Origin: Allotamlana fucoidanivorans
GTDB taxonomy: Bacteria; Bacteroidota; Bacteroidia; Flavobacteriales; Flavobacteriaceae
NCBI RefSeq assembly: GCF_006265225.1
Contig: NZ_VDCS01000013.1
Span: forward strand, 1-64,000
Direction of reading: 5' to 3'
Length of the DNA stretch: 64,000 nt
This document shows positions 8,163 through 17,279 of this stretch, in pieces. The notes under the pieces are model-generated. The model searched no databases. It worked only from the letters and a program-made list of their open reading frames with translations, and was not told the DNA's origin. Each line of letters starts with the position of its first letter. Position 1 is the stretch's first letter. The position numbers were made by a program, and so were the translations under genes.

Positions 8163-9869
8163 ATGGTAGAGACTTTAAAACATATTAACTGGGAAGATTT
8201 TCATTTTTTGAGAACAAACTATGTTTTGTATATGATTTCCGGACTACTATTGATTATTTTAGGCTTTGTGTTTTATAAAGAATCTACCTCATGGGTAAAT
8301 GCTATTGCCAAACACCTAAGACCTTATGTGATTCAAAAAGGAACGCGATGGAAATCTATGCTTATCAGAACTTCGGTGGTTATCATGTTCATCATTGGAA
8401 TAGTTTCTTTTTTAGGCCCAACATGGAGTAGAATAAAAGCGCCTACCAAAAAGGTGAAATCTCAGTTTGTTATTGCCCTTGATATGTCTGAAAGTATGCT
8501 TGTAGATGACATATCTCCAAACCGATTAGAACGTGCTAAATTTAAAATTCACGACTTGTTAAAAGCAAACCCTAGAGCTGAAACCAACTTAATAGTTTTT
8601 GCAGCCTCATCGCATGTAGTTACACCTTTTACAACCGATTACAAAATTATTTTAGACCAAATTGATGGTTTGCAACCTAGAATGATGCCTGTTAAAGGAA
8701 CAGGATTCAATGCCTTGTTTGATAAAATAGAAGCCTTATCACTTGACCCTGTTGCACAATCTAAAATATTACTAGTTACCGATGATTTGGAAGCCCTTTC
8801 TATTGAAAGAATTAACAACTTTTTACAAGAAAATAATGTAAAACTGTTTATATACCCATTTGCCACACCAACAGGAGGCACAATTCCTAAACACAACACA
8901 AAATCAGCACTCAACACCACAAAATTAAGCGCATTTACGGCTATTGAAAATGTCTTTTTTTTAGAAGCTACCTTGGACGATAGTGACGTAAAAGATTTGG
9001 CTAAAAGTGTTAGTAAAGAATTGATTTTTGAAGATAAAATTGATAAAGAAGATGAGTCATGGAAAGATCAAGGCTACTGGTTTTTAATTCCGTTAATGAT
9101 ACTGTTTTCGTTTTCTTTCAGAAAAGGCTGGAGTATCAACAGCTTGCTTCTATTGATTTGTTTGAGTTCTTGTAATTCAAATGACAAAACACCGAAATCA
9201 ATCTCTTCATTTAAAGATTTATGGTACACCTCAGATTATCAAGGTCAGCAATTATATAACGATAAAGATTACGCAAATGCGGCTTTAAAATTTAATGACC
9301 CTATGCACAAAGGTGTGGCCTACTATAAAGCTGGTGATTTTGTTAGTGCAGAAGCAGCTTTCAAACAAGACACAACAACCAACGGGTTGTATAATTTAGG
9401 TTTAACTTATGCTAAGCTTGGAAAACTGGAAGCATCAAAAGAAGCTTTTGAACAGGTGCTAAGTAAATATCCTAACAACACAAAAGCAAAAGACAATTTA
9501 AAAATTATAGCCAAAGCCGTTGATAGTCTTAATGCCAATAAACCTAAAACCTTTAAAGAAGAAAAAGACAAGGCACTAGCCAAAAACAAGCAAAACGATT
9601 CTCCTGAAGATTTAAGTGGTGGCGGGCAAGAGGCTACCAAAAAAGATATGGAAAAGGAGCGGAAAGAAGAAACCGCAGAAACTGGCCAACGCAAAGGCAA
9701 GGAGCTTGATGAATTACCTGATGATTTTAAATCAGGTCAAGGCGCTTTACCAAAAAACATTTTGATGCGAAAAATAGATGACGACCCCGCTTTGTTTTTA
9801 ACAAAAAAGTTTAGATATCAAGTCAAGAAAAAATTAGTACAACCTGAAAAAACAGCGCATTCATGGTAA
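8163..9869 (+). CDS. BatB-BatC fusion: VWA domain plus TPR domain
   Basis: A 568-residue protein joining two functions that are separate genes in many Bacteroidota. Residues 1-320 form a BatB-like unit: two N-terminal helices, a VWA domain with MIDAS D107-M-S-E-S, and a membrane helix at about 305-318. Residues 340-568 form a BatC-like unit with TPR repeats (for example NLGLTYAKLGKLEASKEAF, about 412-430) and a charged, Lys/Glu-rich tail. At the junction, LLLLICLSSC (about 328-337) looks like the leader and lipobox of a former separate BatC lipoprotein. It overlaps batD by 7 bases. Confidence 0.9.
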   Translation: MVETLKHINWEDFHFLRTNYVLYMISGLLLIILGFVFYKESTSWVNAIAKHLRPYVIQKGTRWKSMLIRTSVVIMFIIGIVSFLGPTWSRIKAPTKKVKSQFVIALDMSESMLVDDISPNRLERAKFKIHDLLKANPRAETNLIVFAASSHVVTPFTTDYKIILDQIDGLQPRMMPVKGTGFNALFDKIEALSLDPVAQSKILLVTDDLEALSIERINNFLQENNVKLFIYPFATPTGGTIPKHNTKSALNTTKLSAFTAIENVFFLEATLDDSDVKDLAKSVSKELIFEDKIDKEDESWKDQGYWFLIPLMILFSFSFRKGWSINSLLLLICLSSCNSNDKTPKSISSFKDLWYTSDYQGQQLYNDKDYANAALKFNDPMHKGVAYYKAGDFVSAEAAFKQDTTTNGLYNLGLTYAKLGKLEASKEAFEQVLSKYPNNTKAKDNLKIIAKAVDSLNANKPKTFKEEKDKALAKNKQNDSPEDLSGGGQEATKKDMEKERKEETAETGQRKGKELDELPDDFKSGQGALPKNILMRKIDDDPALFLTKKFRYQVKKKLVQPEKTAHSW

Positions 9870-11209
9870 AGCAATTGGGTTTCATGTTTCTGCTATTGGT
9901 TTTGGGCACGCAACTACATGCGCAAAGCATTATCAGTTATGCTACTTTAAACAAAAAGCAAGCGTATATAGGCGAACCCGTTCAGCTTACGGTTTCTGTG
10001 TATACATCAACTTGGTTCACTTCTGGCGTTGATGTAGGTAATATTCAAATTGATGGCGCACTAACGGTTTACTTCAGGTCTTTAAGTAATTCCAGAACAT
10101 TTAATGGTAAAAAATATTCTGGTGTAAGCTTCTATTATAATCTCTTCCCCAATAAAACAGGTGAATTGATAATACCTAGCTTATCTATAAACGTTGAATC
10201 TCCTAAACCAGACAATTATAAAGGAATAAAACACGCTGTTAAAACAAAACCAGAAACTCTTAAGGTAAACGACATCCCAATGGGATATGACCCAAACAGT
10301 TGGTTAGTTTCAAATGGTTTAACCGTACAGCAAAAATGGTCGACACCTTTAACAAAAGTTAAAGTTGGCGATGTTGTGCAACGCACTATAACGCGCTCGG
10401 CAGGTGGCACATTATCTGAATTTATTCCTTCAACTGCATGGGATAGCATTCCCGGAATAAGCATTTACCCTAAGAGAGCTACAGTTAACACAACCAAAGC
10501 TAAAACCTATGTCTCTGCAAGTCGCACAGAAACAGTTAATTACTTGTTTGAAAAAGAAGGCAATGTACTTATCCCAGGTACTACATACACCTATTGGAAC
10601 CCAGGAAGTCAAGTGTTTTATACCAAAACACTTGACGCTGTGCCAATAACAGTAGCACCAAACCCTGATTTAGAAATGCTGGCTAGCATTAAAAAGTCAC
10701 TTCAAAAAACAGTTGAAGCAGAAGTTGAACAAGAAGAAAAACCGTTTACCATTTTGGGTTTAAGTGCAAAAAACTTCTCCATCTACGTATTAACTGGTTT
10801 ATTGTTTCTTTTTGTGGTTTACAAACTCACCAAACGCCTATTGAGATGGATAAAACTAAAACGCTTACAGTATTTAAATTCTGAGAAATACGCGTTTAAA
10901 CAAGCACTCTCAGCTTTAAAACAGCACGATTCTGGACAATTTTTGATAAAAAGCCGTATTTGGATAAAGACCTTAGACAGCAGATACGAGACCTTATCTA
11001 GTTTTGCGCAAAAGTTTAATTTTGAAAATTTAAATGATGCTTTGTTAAAGTATAATCAGGATGCATTTCAGAAAAAAACATCAGCAAATACAAAAGTGAT
11101 AGTACACCTCAAAAATGCCTTAGTACAATCTAGAAAAGTATATTTGTTGCAAGATGAAAAGATTAAACCCAATAATAACAAGTGGCTTAACCCAACAGCT
11201 ATTGATTAA
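9863..11209 (+). CDS. batD: BatD family protein
   Basis: A 448-residue protein with a signal peptide (to about LGTQLHAQ), a periplasmic region of beta-sandwich modules (KKQAYIGEPVQLTVSVY marks the first) and a membrane helix near residues 305-325, then a cytoplasmic tail. This is the BatD layout. BatD is the last gene of the operon and is required for the aerotolerance phenotype where tested in related bacteria. Its 3' end overlaps the convergent cytochrome gene by 11 bases, so the two transcripts must run into each other. Confidence 0.9.
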   Translation: MVKQLGFMFLLLVLGTQLHAQSIISYATLNKKQAYIGEPVQLTVSVYTSTWFTSGVDVGNIQIDGALTVYFRSLSNSRTFNGKKYSGVSFYYNLFPNKTGELIIPSLSINVESPKPDNYKGIKHAVKTKPETLKVNDIPMGYDPNSWLVSNGLTVQQKWSTPLTKVKVGDVVQRTITRSAGGTLSEFIPSTAWDSIPGISIYPKRATVNTTKAKTYVSASRTETVNYLFEKEGNVLIPGTTYTYWNPGSQVFYTKTLDAVPITVAPNPDLEMLASIKKSLQKTVEAEVEQEEKPFTILGLSAKNFSIYVLTGLLFLFVVYKLTKRLLRWIKLKRLQYLNSEKYAFKQALSALKQHDSGQFLIKSRIWIKTLDSRYETLSSFAQKFNFENLNDALLKYNQDAFQKKTSANTKVIVHLKNALVQSRKVYLLQDEKIKPNNNKWLNPTAID

Positions 11210-13370
11210 CCTGAAGCATCTTGAAAATGGCATTAGCAGCTTTTGTTTTTCCTTGCTTTTGGAGTATTAATGCCTTTAAATACTGGTAGTCGTTATTGTT
11301 AGGCATAATCTGCAAAGCCTTATTAATAAAATCATTTGCCAAGGATAAATCTTTTTCACCTTGAAAGTAGTAGGTAGATAAATTGTACATTGATCTGGTG
11401 TCATTTGGATCAACTCTTATGGCGGTTTGCAATTGCGCAATGGCTTTTTCATCTTCTTTTAACTCAAAATGCAATAAGGCTTTTAAATAATGTGGCCTAC
11501 CTAAGTTAGGTTGCTTTTGTTCCCATAAATTCAAAACAGTAAACGCTTCATCATAATTTTGGTTTATGGAATAGGCTGTAGCTAAATTGGAATATGCTGG
11601 GTACACCAAACTATCTTTATAAAGGCTCATTTTATAGTGCTTTATAGCTTCAGAAACATTGTTCATTTGCATATAATAATCACCAAGTTGAAGTCTGCCT
11701 TCTGGAAAATCAGCATTGGTAAACATCATGTGCTCATATTCGGCTTTAGCTTGATAAACATAAGACTGGTGTTTAGGATCAAAGGTAGTTTCATTAATAT
11801 CTAACACCAATTGGGCAGCCGCTATTCTTACCAATCTTGTAGAATCTTTTAAGTGCTCTACAGCTATAGTTTTTCTCATTTCTGGAGTTAAACTTCTAAA
11901 CTCTAAAAGCGCTTTATATCTTACCAATGGAGACGGGTCTTTTAACGCCAAAAAGAGTACGTTAAACTCAGCTTGATTTAAGTAACTTAAGTTTTCTATA
12001 ACGGTAGCTCTAGCTATTGCTGGAAATTCTAGGTTATTTATGAATATATTTAATGATTGTCTCTCAGAAGTTGTAAGTGCCAATTTGTTGCTTAACAATA
12101 GGGCATCTGAGAAATGTGACGCTCTTTCTTTTCCATACCAGGACTTGATCTTTTGAGCTGCCCATTGGTTTGATTTATCCTGATGACACTGGTTACAGGC
12201 ATTTGGTGTACCATACTTAGCGGATTGATCTGGTCTAGGAATTCTAAAACTGTGGTCCCGCCTAAAATCATTACCCATATAAATCTTACCAGTCATATGG
12301 CAGTTAATGCACAATGCAGCATCTGTGTCTAAGTTATGAAAGTGATGCCTTGGTGAATTATATTCTGATGGAGCATGACATTGCAAACACAGTTGATTGC
12401 CATCAAATTTCAACTTTAAGCTGTGTGCATCATGGCAATCATTACATTTAACCCCTTGAGCATACATTTTACTTTGCAAGAAAGACCCATAAACGTAGTC
12501 TTCTTCATCTATTTGACCATCGGCATGATAATATGTAGAAGAGATACTTTGCAATAAATATTGATTTTCAAAAGTTTCACCTGGTTTTAAATCTTTGGTC
12601 AACTTTGTACGTCTTGCATGACATGGTGCGCAAAGTGAAAGTTGGTCTTCTTGCGTTTTACCATTGATGATATACGAATGACTATCTTTAATGTCTTTTG
12701 ATGCCCATTCAACGTGGTTTCTACCTGGTCCATGACAACTTTCACAGGTCACATCAATTTCACTATACGTGGTATGAAAGGTGTCAGACTGTAGATCATA
12801 ACCGCGCTTTAAATTTGTAGAATGACATTCAGCACACATGGTATTCCAGTTTTGAGCACCCTTAGTCCAATGTAACCAATCTGTTGTAATTATAGTTTGT
12901 CCTTTATACTGATGAAACCATTTGTTTTTAACGGCATCCCAAGTTACTCGTAACACTTGTTTTTTTCCACCTTCAAAATCAACTAAGTATTGTTGTAAAG
13001 GCGTAAAACCAAAGGTATATGCAATTTTATAGTCATTTACACTGCCGTCAATCTCTGTCACATTTACAATAAAGGCTTTATCTTTTGTATAAAAATGATA
13101 GGAAACACCATCAATAACCTGTTTTATATTGTTGAAATTACCTAAAACAGTTGATGCGTTTGCTATGTCCATAGCGCGGTCATGGTGTGATCCAGACCAC
13201 TTTTTGTAAGTGTCTTCATGACAAGATTTACATTGATTAGAGCCTATATAGTTGCTGCTAACATGCGCAGAATGGGTTGGCGTTTCAATATTATTGTATG
13301 TTTTGTTTTTACAACCAAAAGTTAAAATGCAAATGGAAAATAAAAAATAGATGGTTTTATGGTGATTCAT
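11199..13370 (-). CDS. Eight-haem c-type cytochrome lipoprotein with HEAT-like and TPR repeats
   Basis: A 723-residue lipoprotein. I take the ATG at 13370, which gives a leader with lipobox TFGC (Cys20), over a TTG eight codons upstream. Eight CXXCH haem sites can be read: CKSCH, CAECH, CESCH, CAPCH, CNDCH, CLQCH, CINCH and CNQCH. The last third has HEAT-like helices (SPLVRYKALLEFR) and then TPR repeats. No CXXCK or CXXCH-based active site of nitrite reductase is visible. It is probably a periplasmic or outer-membrane electron carrier or reductase of the cytochrome c554/paired-CXXCH group; the substrate is unknown. Confidence 0.85.
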   Translation of the reverse strand: MNHHKTIYFLFSICILTFGCKNKTYNNIETPTHSAHVSSNYIGSNQCKSCHEDTYKKWSGSHHDRAMDIANASTVLGNFNNIKQVIDGVSYHFYTKDKAFIVNVTEIDGSVNDYKIAYTFGFTPLQQYLVDFEGGKKQVLRVTWDAVKNKWFHQYKGQTIITTDWLHWTKGAQNWNTMCAECHSTNLKRGYDLQSDTFHTTYSEIDVTCESCHGPGRNHVEWASKDIKDSHSYIINGKTQEDQLSLCAPCHARRTKLTKDLKPGETFENQYLLQSISSTYYHADGQIDEEDYVYGSFLQSKMYAQGVKCNDCHDAHSLKLKFDGNQLCLQCHAPSEYNSPRHHFHNLDTDAALCINCHMTGKIYMGNDFRRDHSFRIPRPDQSAKYGTPNACNQCHQDKSNQWAAQKIKSWYGKERASHFSDALLLSNKLALTTSERQSLNIFINNLEFPAIARATVIENLSYLNQAEFNVLFLALKDPSPLVRYKALLEFRSLTPEMRKTIAVEHLKDSTRLVRIAAAQLVLDINETTFDPKHQSYVYQAKAEYEHMMFTNADFPEGRLQLGDYYMQMNNVSEAIKHYKMSLYKDSLVYPAYSNLATAYSINQNYDEAFTVLNLWEQKQPNLGRPHYLKALLHFELKEDEKAIAQLQTAIRVDPNDTRSMYNLSTYYFQGEKDLSLANDFINKALQIMPNNNDYQYLKALILQKQGKTKAANAIFKMLQVNQ

Positions 13371-13465
13371 CAATGCAAAAATTGTTAAAAACAAACTTAG
13401 TTAAAACATTTATAAACAGCCCAATTAAGGAACAAACTTAAAGGCTGTTTGAATTAAATAATTTG

Positions 13466-13473
13466 TAACTTTG
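13466..13473 (+). promoter_or_regulatory. -7 promoter box for the outer-membrane protein gene
   Basis: TAACTTTG matches the Bacteroidota -7 consensus TAnnTTTG exactly, 40 bases before the start codon at 13514. A TTG at 13449 is only 14 bases upstream, so the -33 element is not convincing. Confidence 0.5.
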
Positions 13474-13513
13474 TTTATAACACGTAACAAATTAATCAAA
13501 TTACAATTGCGCT

Positions 13514-14182
13514 ATGATCAAGTATTTTACTCAAGAAAGAACGTTTAAGTCTTTATTTTTATTAATGGCAGGATTACTGTTTTCGGTCACATATTCTTAC
13601 GCTCAAACTGTTGAAATCACGCCTTCTTATGGATATCAATTTGGGTCAAAACTCAATTATGGGTTCAATAATTTTATAAAAATTAAAGATAGCGACCAAT
13701 GGGGCGTTACCTTAGGTTTTGAAACCTTTGATAATACCATGGCCGAGGTTTCATATACGCATCACAGTACTTCGGTTACGGTTAGAGATAGTTATTTTGA
13801 TATTCCTGATGAAACAAGATTGGCAGATTTAGCTGCCGATTGGGTGATGATTGGAGGTACGAGATATTTTCCAAAAGAAAATATTAGACCATTTGCAGGA
13901 GCTGCCGTGGGACTTGTTTTCTTAAGTCCAAAGAATGAAAATAGAGAGATTACAGACCGCACTTATAGTAATGAAACCAGATTTTCGTTTTCTTTTAAAG
14001 CAGGTGTTAATATTATGTTTAGTGATCATGTTGGGATTAATTTGCAAGGTAATTTGTTATTTCCTGTTAATTGGGGGGGCTTCTACGTTGGGGGTGGCCC
14101 AGGTGGTATTAATGGTGGTGTTAGTGTGGCTAGCACAACCGTTATAGGTGGTTTTAGTGGCGGTTTAGTGTTTAGAATTTAA
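13514..14182 (+). CDS. Outer-membrane beta-barrel protein
   Basis: A 222-residue protein with a signal peptide ending near SYAQ (about residue 31). The rest alternates polar and aromatic residues in strands (TVEITPSYGYQFGSKLNYGF, FKAGVNIMFSDHVGINLQGN), and the protein ends in the aromatic-rich GGFSGGLVFRI typical of a small barrel. A Gly-rich stretch (about 189-201) is probably a surface loop. It resembles the general outer-membrane beta-barrel (OmpW-like) group; no ligand can be named. Confidence 0.75.
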   Translation: MIKYFTQERTFKSLFLLMAGLLFSVTYSYAQTVEITPSYGYQFGSKLNYGFNNFIKIKDSDQWGVTLGFETFDNTMAEVSYTHHSTSVTVRDSYFDIPDETRLADLAADWVMIGGTRYFPKENIRPFAGAAVGLVFLSPKNENREITDRTYSNETRFSFSFKAGVNIMFSDHVGINLQGNLLFPVNWGGFYVGGGPGGINGGVSVASTTVIGGFSGGLVFRI

Positions 14183-14217
14183 TTTATGTATACTCAAACT
14201 AATAAAAAACAATTTCC

Positions 14218-15228
14218 TTGTTGTATAAATCTTTATTATTTCTAGTATTGCTTCCGGTTTTTGGCTTTTCTCAGAAAGATACTATTCGGTTAAAGGATAA
14301 TAGCATTTTAGTAGGCGAGGTTAAACGACTTTCAAAGGCGGTTCTTACGGTGAAAACGTCTTATAGTGATAAAGATTTTCGTGTTCAATATAGTAAAGTA
14401 GAATCACTAGACATTCAGAAAAAATGCTTGATAATGCTTACCAAGGGGCGCCGCCGATTTGGAAATTTAACTACCGATAAAAATGGCTATGCCCGTATTA
14501 CGTTATTAGATGGAACCCCAGAATATTATGTTATTAGTGAAATTGTAGCTCTAGATGAAATTGATGATCGTTTTTGGAAGCGAGTAAAAGTGTCTGTTGA
14601 TTTAGGACTAAATATAGCTAAGGCAAATAATTATAAACAATTTTCAACCGCTGGTAGTTTGAGTTATATGGATAATAAATGGGTTGTAAATGGATCAATA
14701 AGTGTTTTGAATTCTAGGCAAGATAATGTTGATAACGTTAAAAGGACGGATGCAAAATTGAGTTTTTATAGAATTTTAAACAGAAAATGGTATCTTTTAG
14801 GCAATACCTCATTCCTGTCGAATACAGAGCAGGCACTGGTAGGAAGAACAAGTCCAAGTGCTGGTGTAGGTCGGTTTTTAATTGCTACCAATAAATTGTT
14901 TTTTTCAACTACATTAGGTTACACGTATAATATAGAAAATTATACAGATAATAGTTTGAATAAAACATCGTCAGAATTACTAATATCAGGAACGTTTAAT
15001 GTTTTTGATCTAGAAGATTTGAGTTTAGAAACTACCTTGAGTATTTTTCCCAGCTTGTCAGAAAGTAGAAGGGTAAGGTCAGATTATAATTTAACTTTAA
15101 AATATGATTTGCCCCTTGATTTTTATTTAAAGTTAGGTTTTACCCTGAATTATGATAATCAGCCTGCTGTAGTAGGTAATGATACAGATTATAATATTAC
15201 CACGGGCTTTGGATGGTCTTTTAATTAA
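14218..15228 (+). CDS. DUF481-family outer-membrane protein
   Basis: A 336-residue protein. There is no in-frame ATG; a stop lies just upstream, so translation must begin at one of two TTG codons (14218 or 14221). The leader LLFLVLLPVFGFSQ is followed by DTIRLKDNSILVGEVKRLSKA, a small beta domain common at the front of DUF481 proteins, and the C-terminal two thirds read as a beta-barrel ending in TTGFGWSFN. It is likely an outer-membrane protein of unknown function. The gap from the upstream barrel gene is 35 bases. Confidence 0.75.
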   Translation: MLYKSLLFLVLLPVFGFSQKDTIRLKDNSILVGEVKRLSKAVLTVKTSYSDKDFRVQYSKVESLDIQKKCLIMLTKGRRRFGNLTTDKNGYARITLLDGTPEYYVISEIVALDEIDDRFWKRVKVSVDLGLNIAKANNYKQFSTAGSLSYMDNKWVVNGSISVLNSRQDNVDNVKRTDAKLSFYRILNRKWYLLGNTSFLSNTEQALVGRTSPSAGVGRFLIATNKLFFSTTLGYTYNIENYTDNSLNKTSSELLISGTFNVFDLEDLSLETTLSIFPSLSESRRVRSDYNLTLKYDLPLDFYLKLGFTLNYDNQPAVVGNDTDYNITTGFGWSFN

Positions 15229-15245
15229 GGCGTATGTCACAAATA

Positions 15246-15281
15246 AAAAAGAGCCACTTTAAAGCTAAAATGACTCTTTTT
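15246..15281. terminator. Bidirectional terminator between convergent genes
   Basis: Stem AAAAAGAGCCA (15246-15256) pairs with TGACTCTTTTT (15271-15281) with one C-A mismatch. A-run and T-run flank it on both sides, so it can stop both the DUF481 gene (+) and the DUF4861 gene (-). Confidence 0.75.
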
Positions 15282-15289
15282 ATTAGTGT

Positions 15290-16456
15290 TTATTCAGTTA
15301 AACGTACTTCTAAAGGAGTATTGATTTGTTTTGAAAATTGACTTAAATAATCCTGCCACTCCTTTTCGGTTGAAAATTGACCGCTTTTAGCCCATCCAAA
15401 ACCTGCATAATATACTGTTTTGCCATTAATTATATTTAGATGTGCATAGGCGTTACTTTCATCTTTACTTTCTGTATCATACTTTTCAAAAGATTGTAAG
15501 TAATCTTTAGTAGTAACAATGGCAGTTCCAAGTTCAGAATCGCCATGCGGTTGCCAATAGCTAGTCCAAGCTTCGTTCATATTGGAAGTTACTTCACCAT
15601 CTTTTTCATGAAGGGTTATCCCTGCTGAAATTATATCAGTACCTGAAATATGGGTTTCAAATTTTGAAAGGTTATTTCCGTAATCTAGAGATATGGTTTT
15701 ACTTTCTTTTATGATATTTCCGTCCGCATCCCAATCTTCATAGGTCACTTGAAAACTTGTTCTAATAGGACCTATTGTAATGGTTTTCCAAGTTTTAAAG
15801 TTTTTTGAATAATAAAAGCTGGTATCGCGTTTTACAGCTATACCTCCAACACCCCTGCTTATGCCTACATGAAAATTATCTAACCCTTCACCTGAATCTT
15901 TGTGGTATGATTTTCCTTTTTCTGCGTTTTTTTTGTACCATTTATTAATGATTGGATATTCAACACGTTTTAACCATGCATCAACACCACTCGATAAGGT
16001 TGGTTGAGGTAAGTTGTTTTCGGCTCGGTATTGTGCATCAGGGCCAAAAATTCTAAATGCCACACGATTGTTTTCCCAAGCATAATCATCAGTACGTTCA
16101 GGTACAAATCGAGAATAACAATAAACCTCAGTTTTTGGGTTGTCATCTGGATTAATGTTCACAATTTCATACTTTTTTTCAGTATTGGCTTTTATCTTTG
16201 GTTGAAATAGTAGTACATCCATTGTGCCATCCCCATCATAATCTACTAATTGGGTAATTTGAAGAGTTTCATCATCGGCATCTTTAATTCCTAATGTTTC
16301 AAGGGTTGGAACATTTAAGAGTTCAGCTGTTAATTCAACCGTTTCAACAGACCGATCAAAATCTAATGTATTTTTTATAAGAATAGTTTTGTTTTTGTCG
16401 GCACAGGCAGAAAAACAAAGTATGCCTACCAAAGCAAAAATGGATAAAGACTTCAT
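15290..16456 (-). CDS. DUF4861 lipoprotein of the uronate cluster
   Basis: A 388-residue protein with a lipoprotein leader (LCFSAC, Cys about 18). It matches the DUF4861 proteins that accompany pectin and uronate degradation genes: an N-terminal strand-rich part (ILIKNTLDFDRSVETVEL) and motifs such as GEGLDNFHVGISRG and YYAGFGWAKSG. The family has been discussed as possible enzymes acting on uronate-containing glycans, but no reaction can be read from the sequence. It is the last gene of the kduI-kduD transcript, 26 bases after kduD. Confidence 0.8.
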   Translation of the reverse strand: MKSLSIFALVGILCFSACADKNKTILIKNTLDFDRSVETVELTAELLNVPTLETLGIKDADDETLQITQLVDYDGDGTMDVLLFQPKIKANTEKKYEIVNINPDDNPKTEVYCYSRFVPERTDDYAWENNRVAFRIFGPDAQYRAENNLPQPTLSSGVDAWLKRVEYPIINKWYKKNAEKGKSYHKDSGEGLDNFHVGISRGVGGIAVKRDTSFYYSKNFKTWKTITIGPIRTSFQVTYEDWDADGNIIKESKTISLDYGNNLSKFETHISGTDIISAGITLHEKDGEVTSNMNEAWTSYWQPHGDSELGTAIVTTKDYLQSFEKYDTESKDESNAYAHLNIINGKTVYYAGFGWAKSGQFSTEKEWQDYLSQFSKQINTPLEVRLTE

Positions 16457-16482
16457 ATGAATTGGTTTTTAAATAGGTTTAA

Positions 16483-17277
16483 CTAATCTTCATTTGATGG
16501 TTTGCCAATAGTAGCTAAAATTCCACCATCAACATAAATAATCTGGCCATTTACAAAATCACTGGCTTTTGAACTTAAAAATACCACAGCACCTTGTAAA
16601 TCTGCTGGATCACCCCAACGTCCTGCGGGTGTTCTACCTATAATAAAATCGTTAAAAGGGTGGCCGTCTACCCGAATTGGCGCGGTTTGGCTTGTGGCAA
16701 AATACCCAGGGCCTATACCATTAATTTGAATATTGTGTTTAGCCCACTCGGTAGCCATATTTCTGGTAAGCATTTTTAACCCTCCTTTGGCGGCAGCATA
16801 GGCACCAACTGTATTTCGTCCTAATTCACTCATCATAGAACAAATGTTAATGATTTTTCCAGCTTTCCTCTTTATCATTCCTTTAACCACGTGTTTTGAC
16901 ATGATAAACGGACTTACTAGGTCAACTTTTAATACTTGCTCGAAGTCTGAAACTTCCATATCTTCTAATGGGGTACGCTTTATAATACCAGCATTGTTTA
17001 CTAAAATATCAATAGCACCAACTTCAGTTTCAATCCTATTTAAGTTTTCAATGACTTGTTTTTCATCAGTAACATCAAATAGGTAACCGTAAGCCTCAAG
17101 GCCTAAGGTTTTATATTCAGCTACCGCGTTGTTTAATTTTTCTTGTGATGAAGCACCATTTATTACTAATTTGGCTCCAGCTTTACCTAACCCTATTGCC
17201 ATGGCTTGACCTAAACCATGGGTTCCTCCAGTTACTAGGGCTACTTTGTTGCTAAGGTCGAAGAGTGTAACAGACAT
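16483..17277 (-). CDS. kduD: 2-deoxy-D-gluconate 3-dehydrogenase / 2,5-diketo-3-deoxygluconate reductase KduD
   Basis: A 264-residue short-chain dehydrogenase. It has the cofactor motif TGGTHGLG (16-23), the NNAG motif, the catalytic Ser in CSMMSE (about 147-150) and Y160-x-x-x-K164. The segment GPGYFATSQTAPIRVDG is typical of KduD. It reduces 3-deoxy-D-glycero-2,5-hexodiulosonate to 2-keto-3-deoxygluconate with NADH, the step after KduI. It lies 2 bases downstream of kduI, so they are certainly co-transcribed. No KDG kinase or aldolase is in the window. Confidence 0.94.
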   Translation of the reverse strand: MSVTLFDLSNKVALVTGGTHGLGQAMAIGLGKAGAKLVINGASSQEKLNNAVAEYKTLGLEAYGYLFDVTDEKQVIENLNRIETEVGAIDILVNNAGIIKRTPLEDMEVSDFEQVLKVDLVSPFIMSKHVVKGMIKRKAGKIINICSMMSELGRNTVGAYAAAKGGLKMLTRNMATEWAKHNIQINGIGPGYFATSQTAPIRVDGHPFNDFIIGRTPAGRWGDPADLQGAVVFLSSKASDFVNGQIIYVDGGILATIGKPSNED

Positions 17278-17279
17278 AG

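Noticed and set aside
4779-11209. MoxR-ATPase with VWA partners read as a possible defence or conflict system
   Set aside because: Gene order moxR, DUF58, DUF4381, batA, batB/C, batD is the known aerotolerance operon; no effector or nuclease is present.
11199-13370. Multi-haem protein as nitrite reductase NrfA
   Set aside because: No CXXCK site, too many haem sites, and extra TPR/HEAT repeats; it does not fit NrfA.
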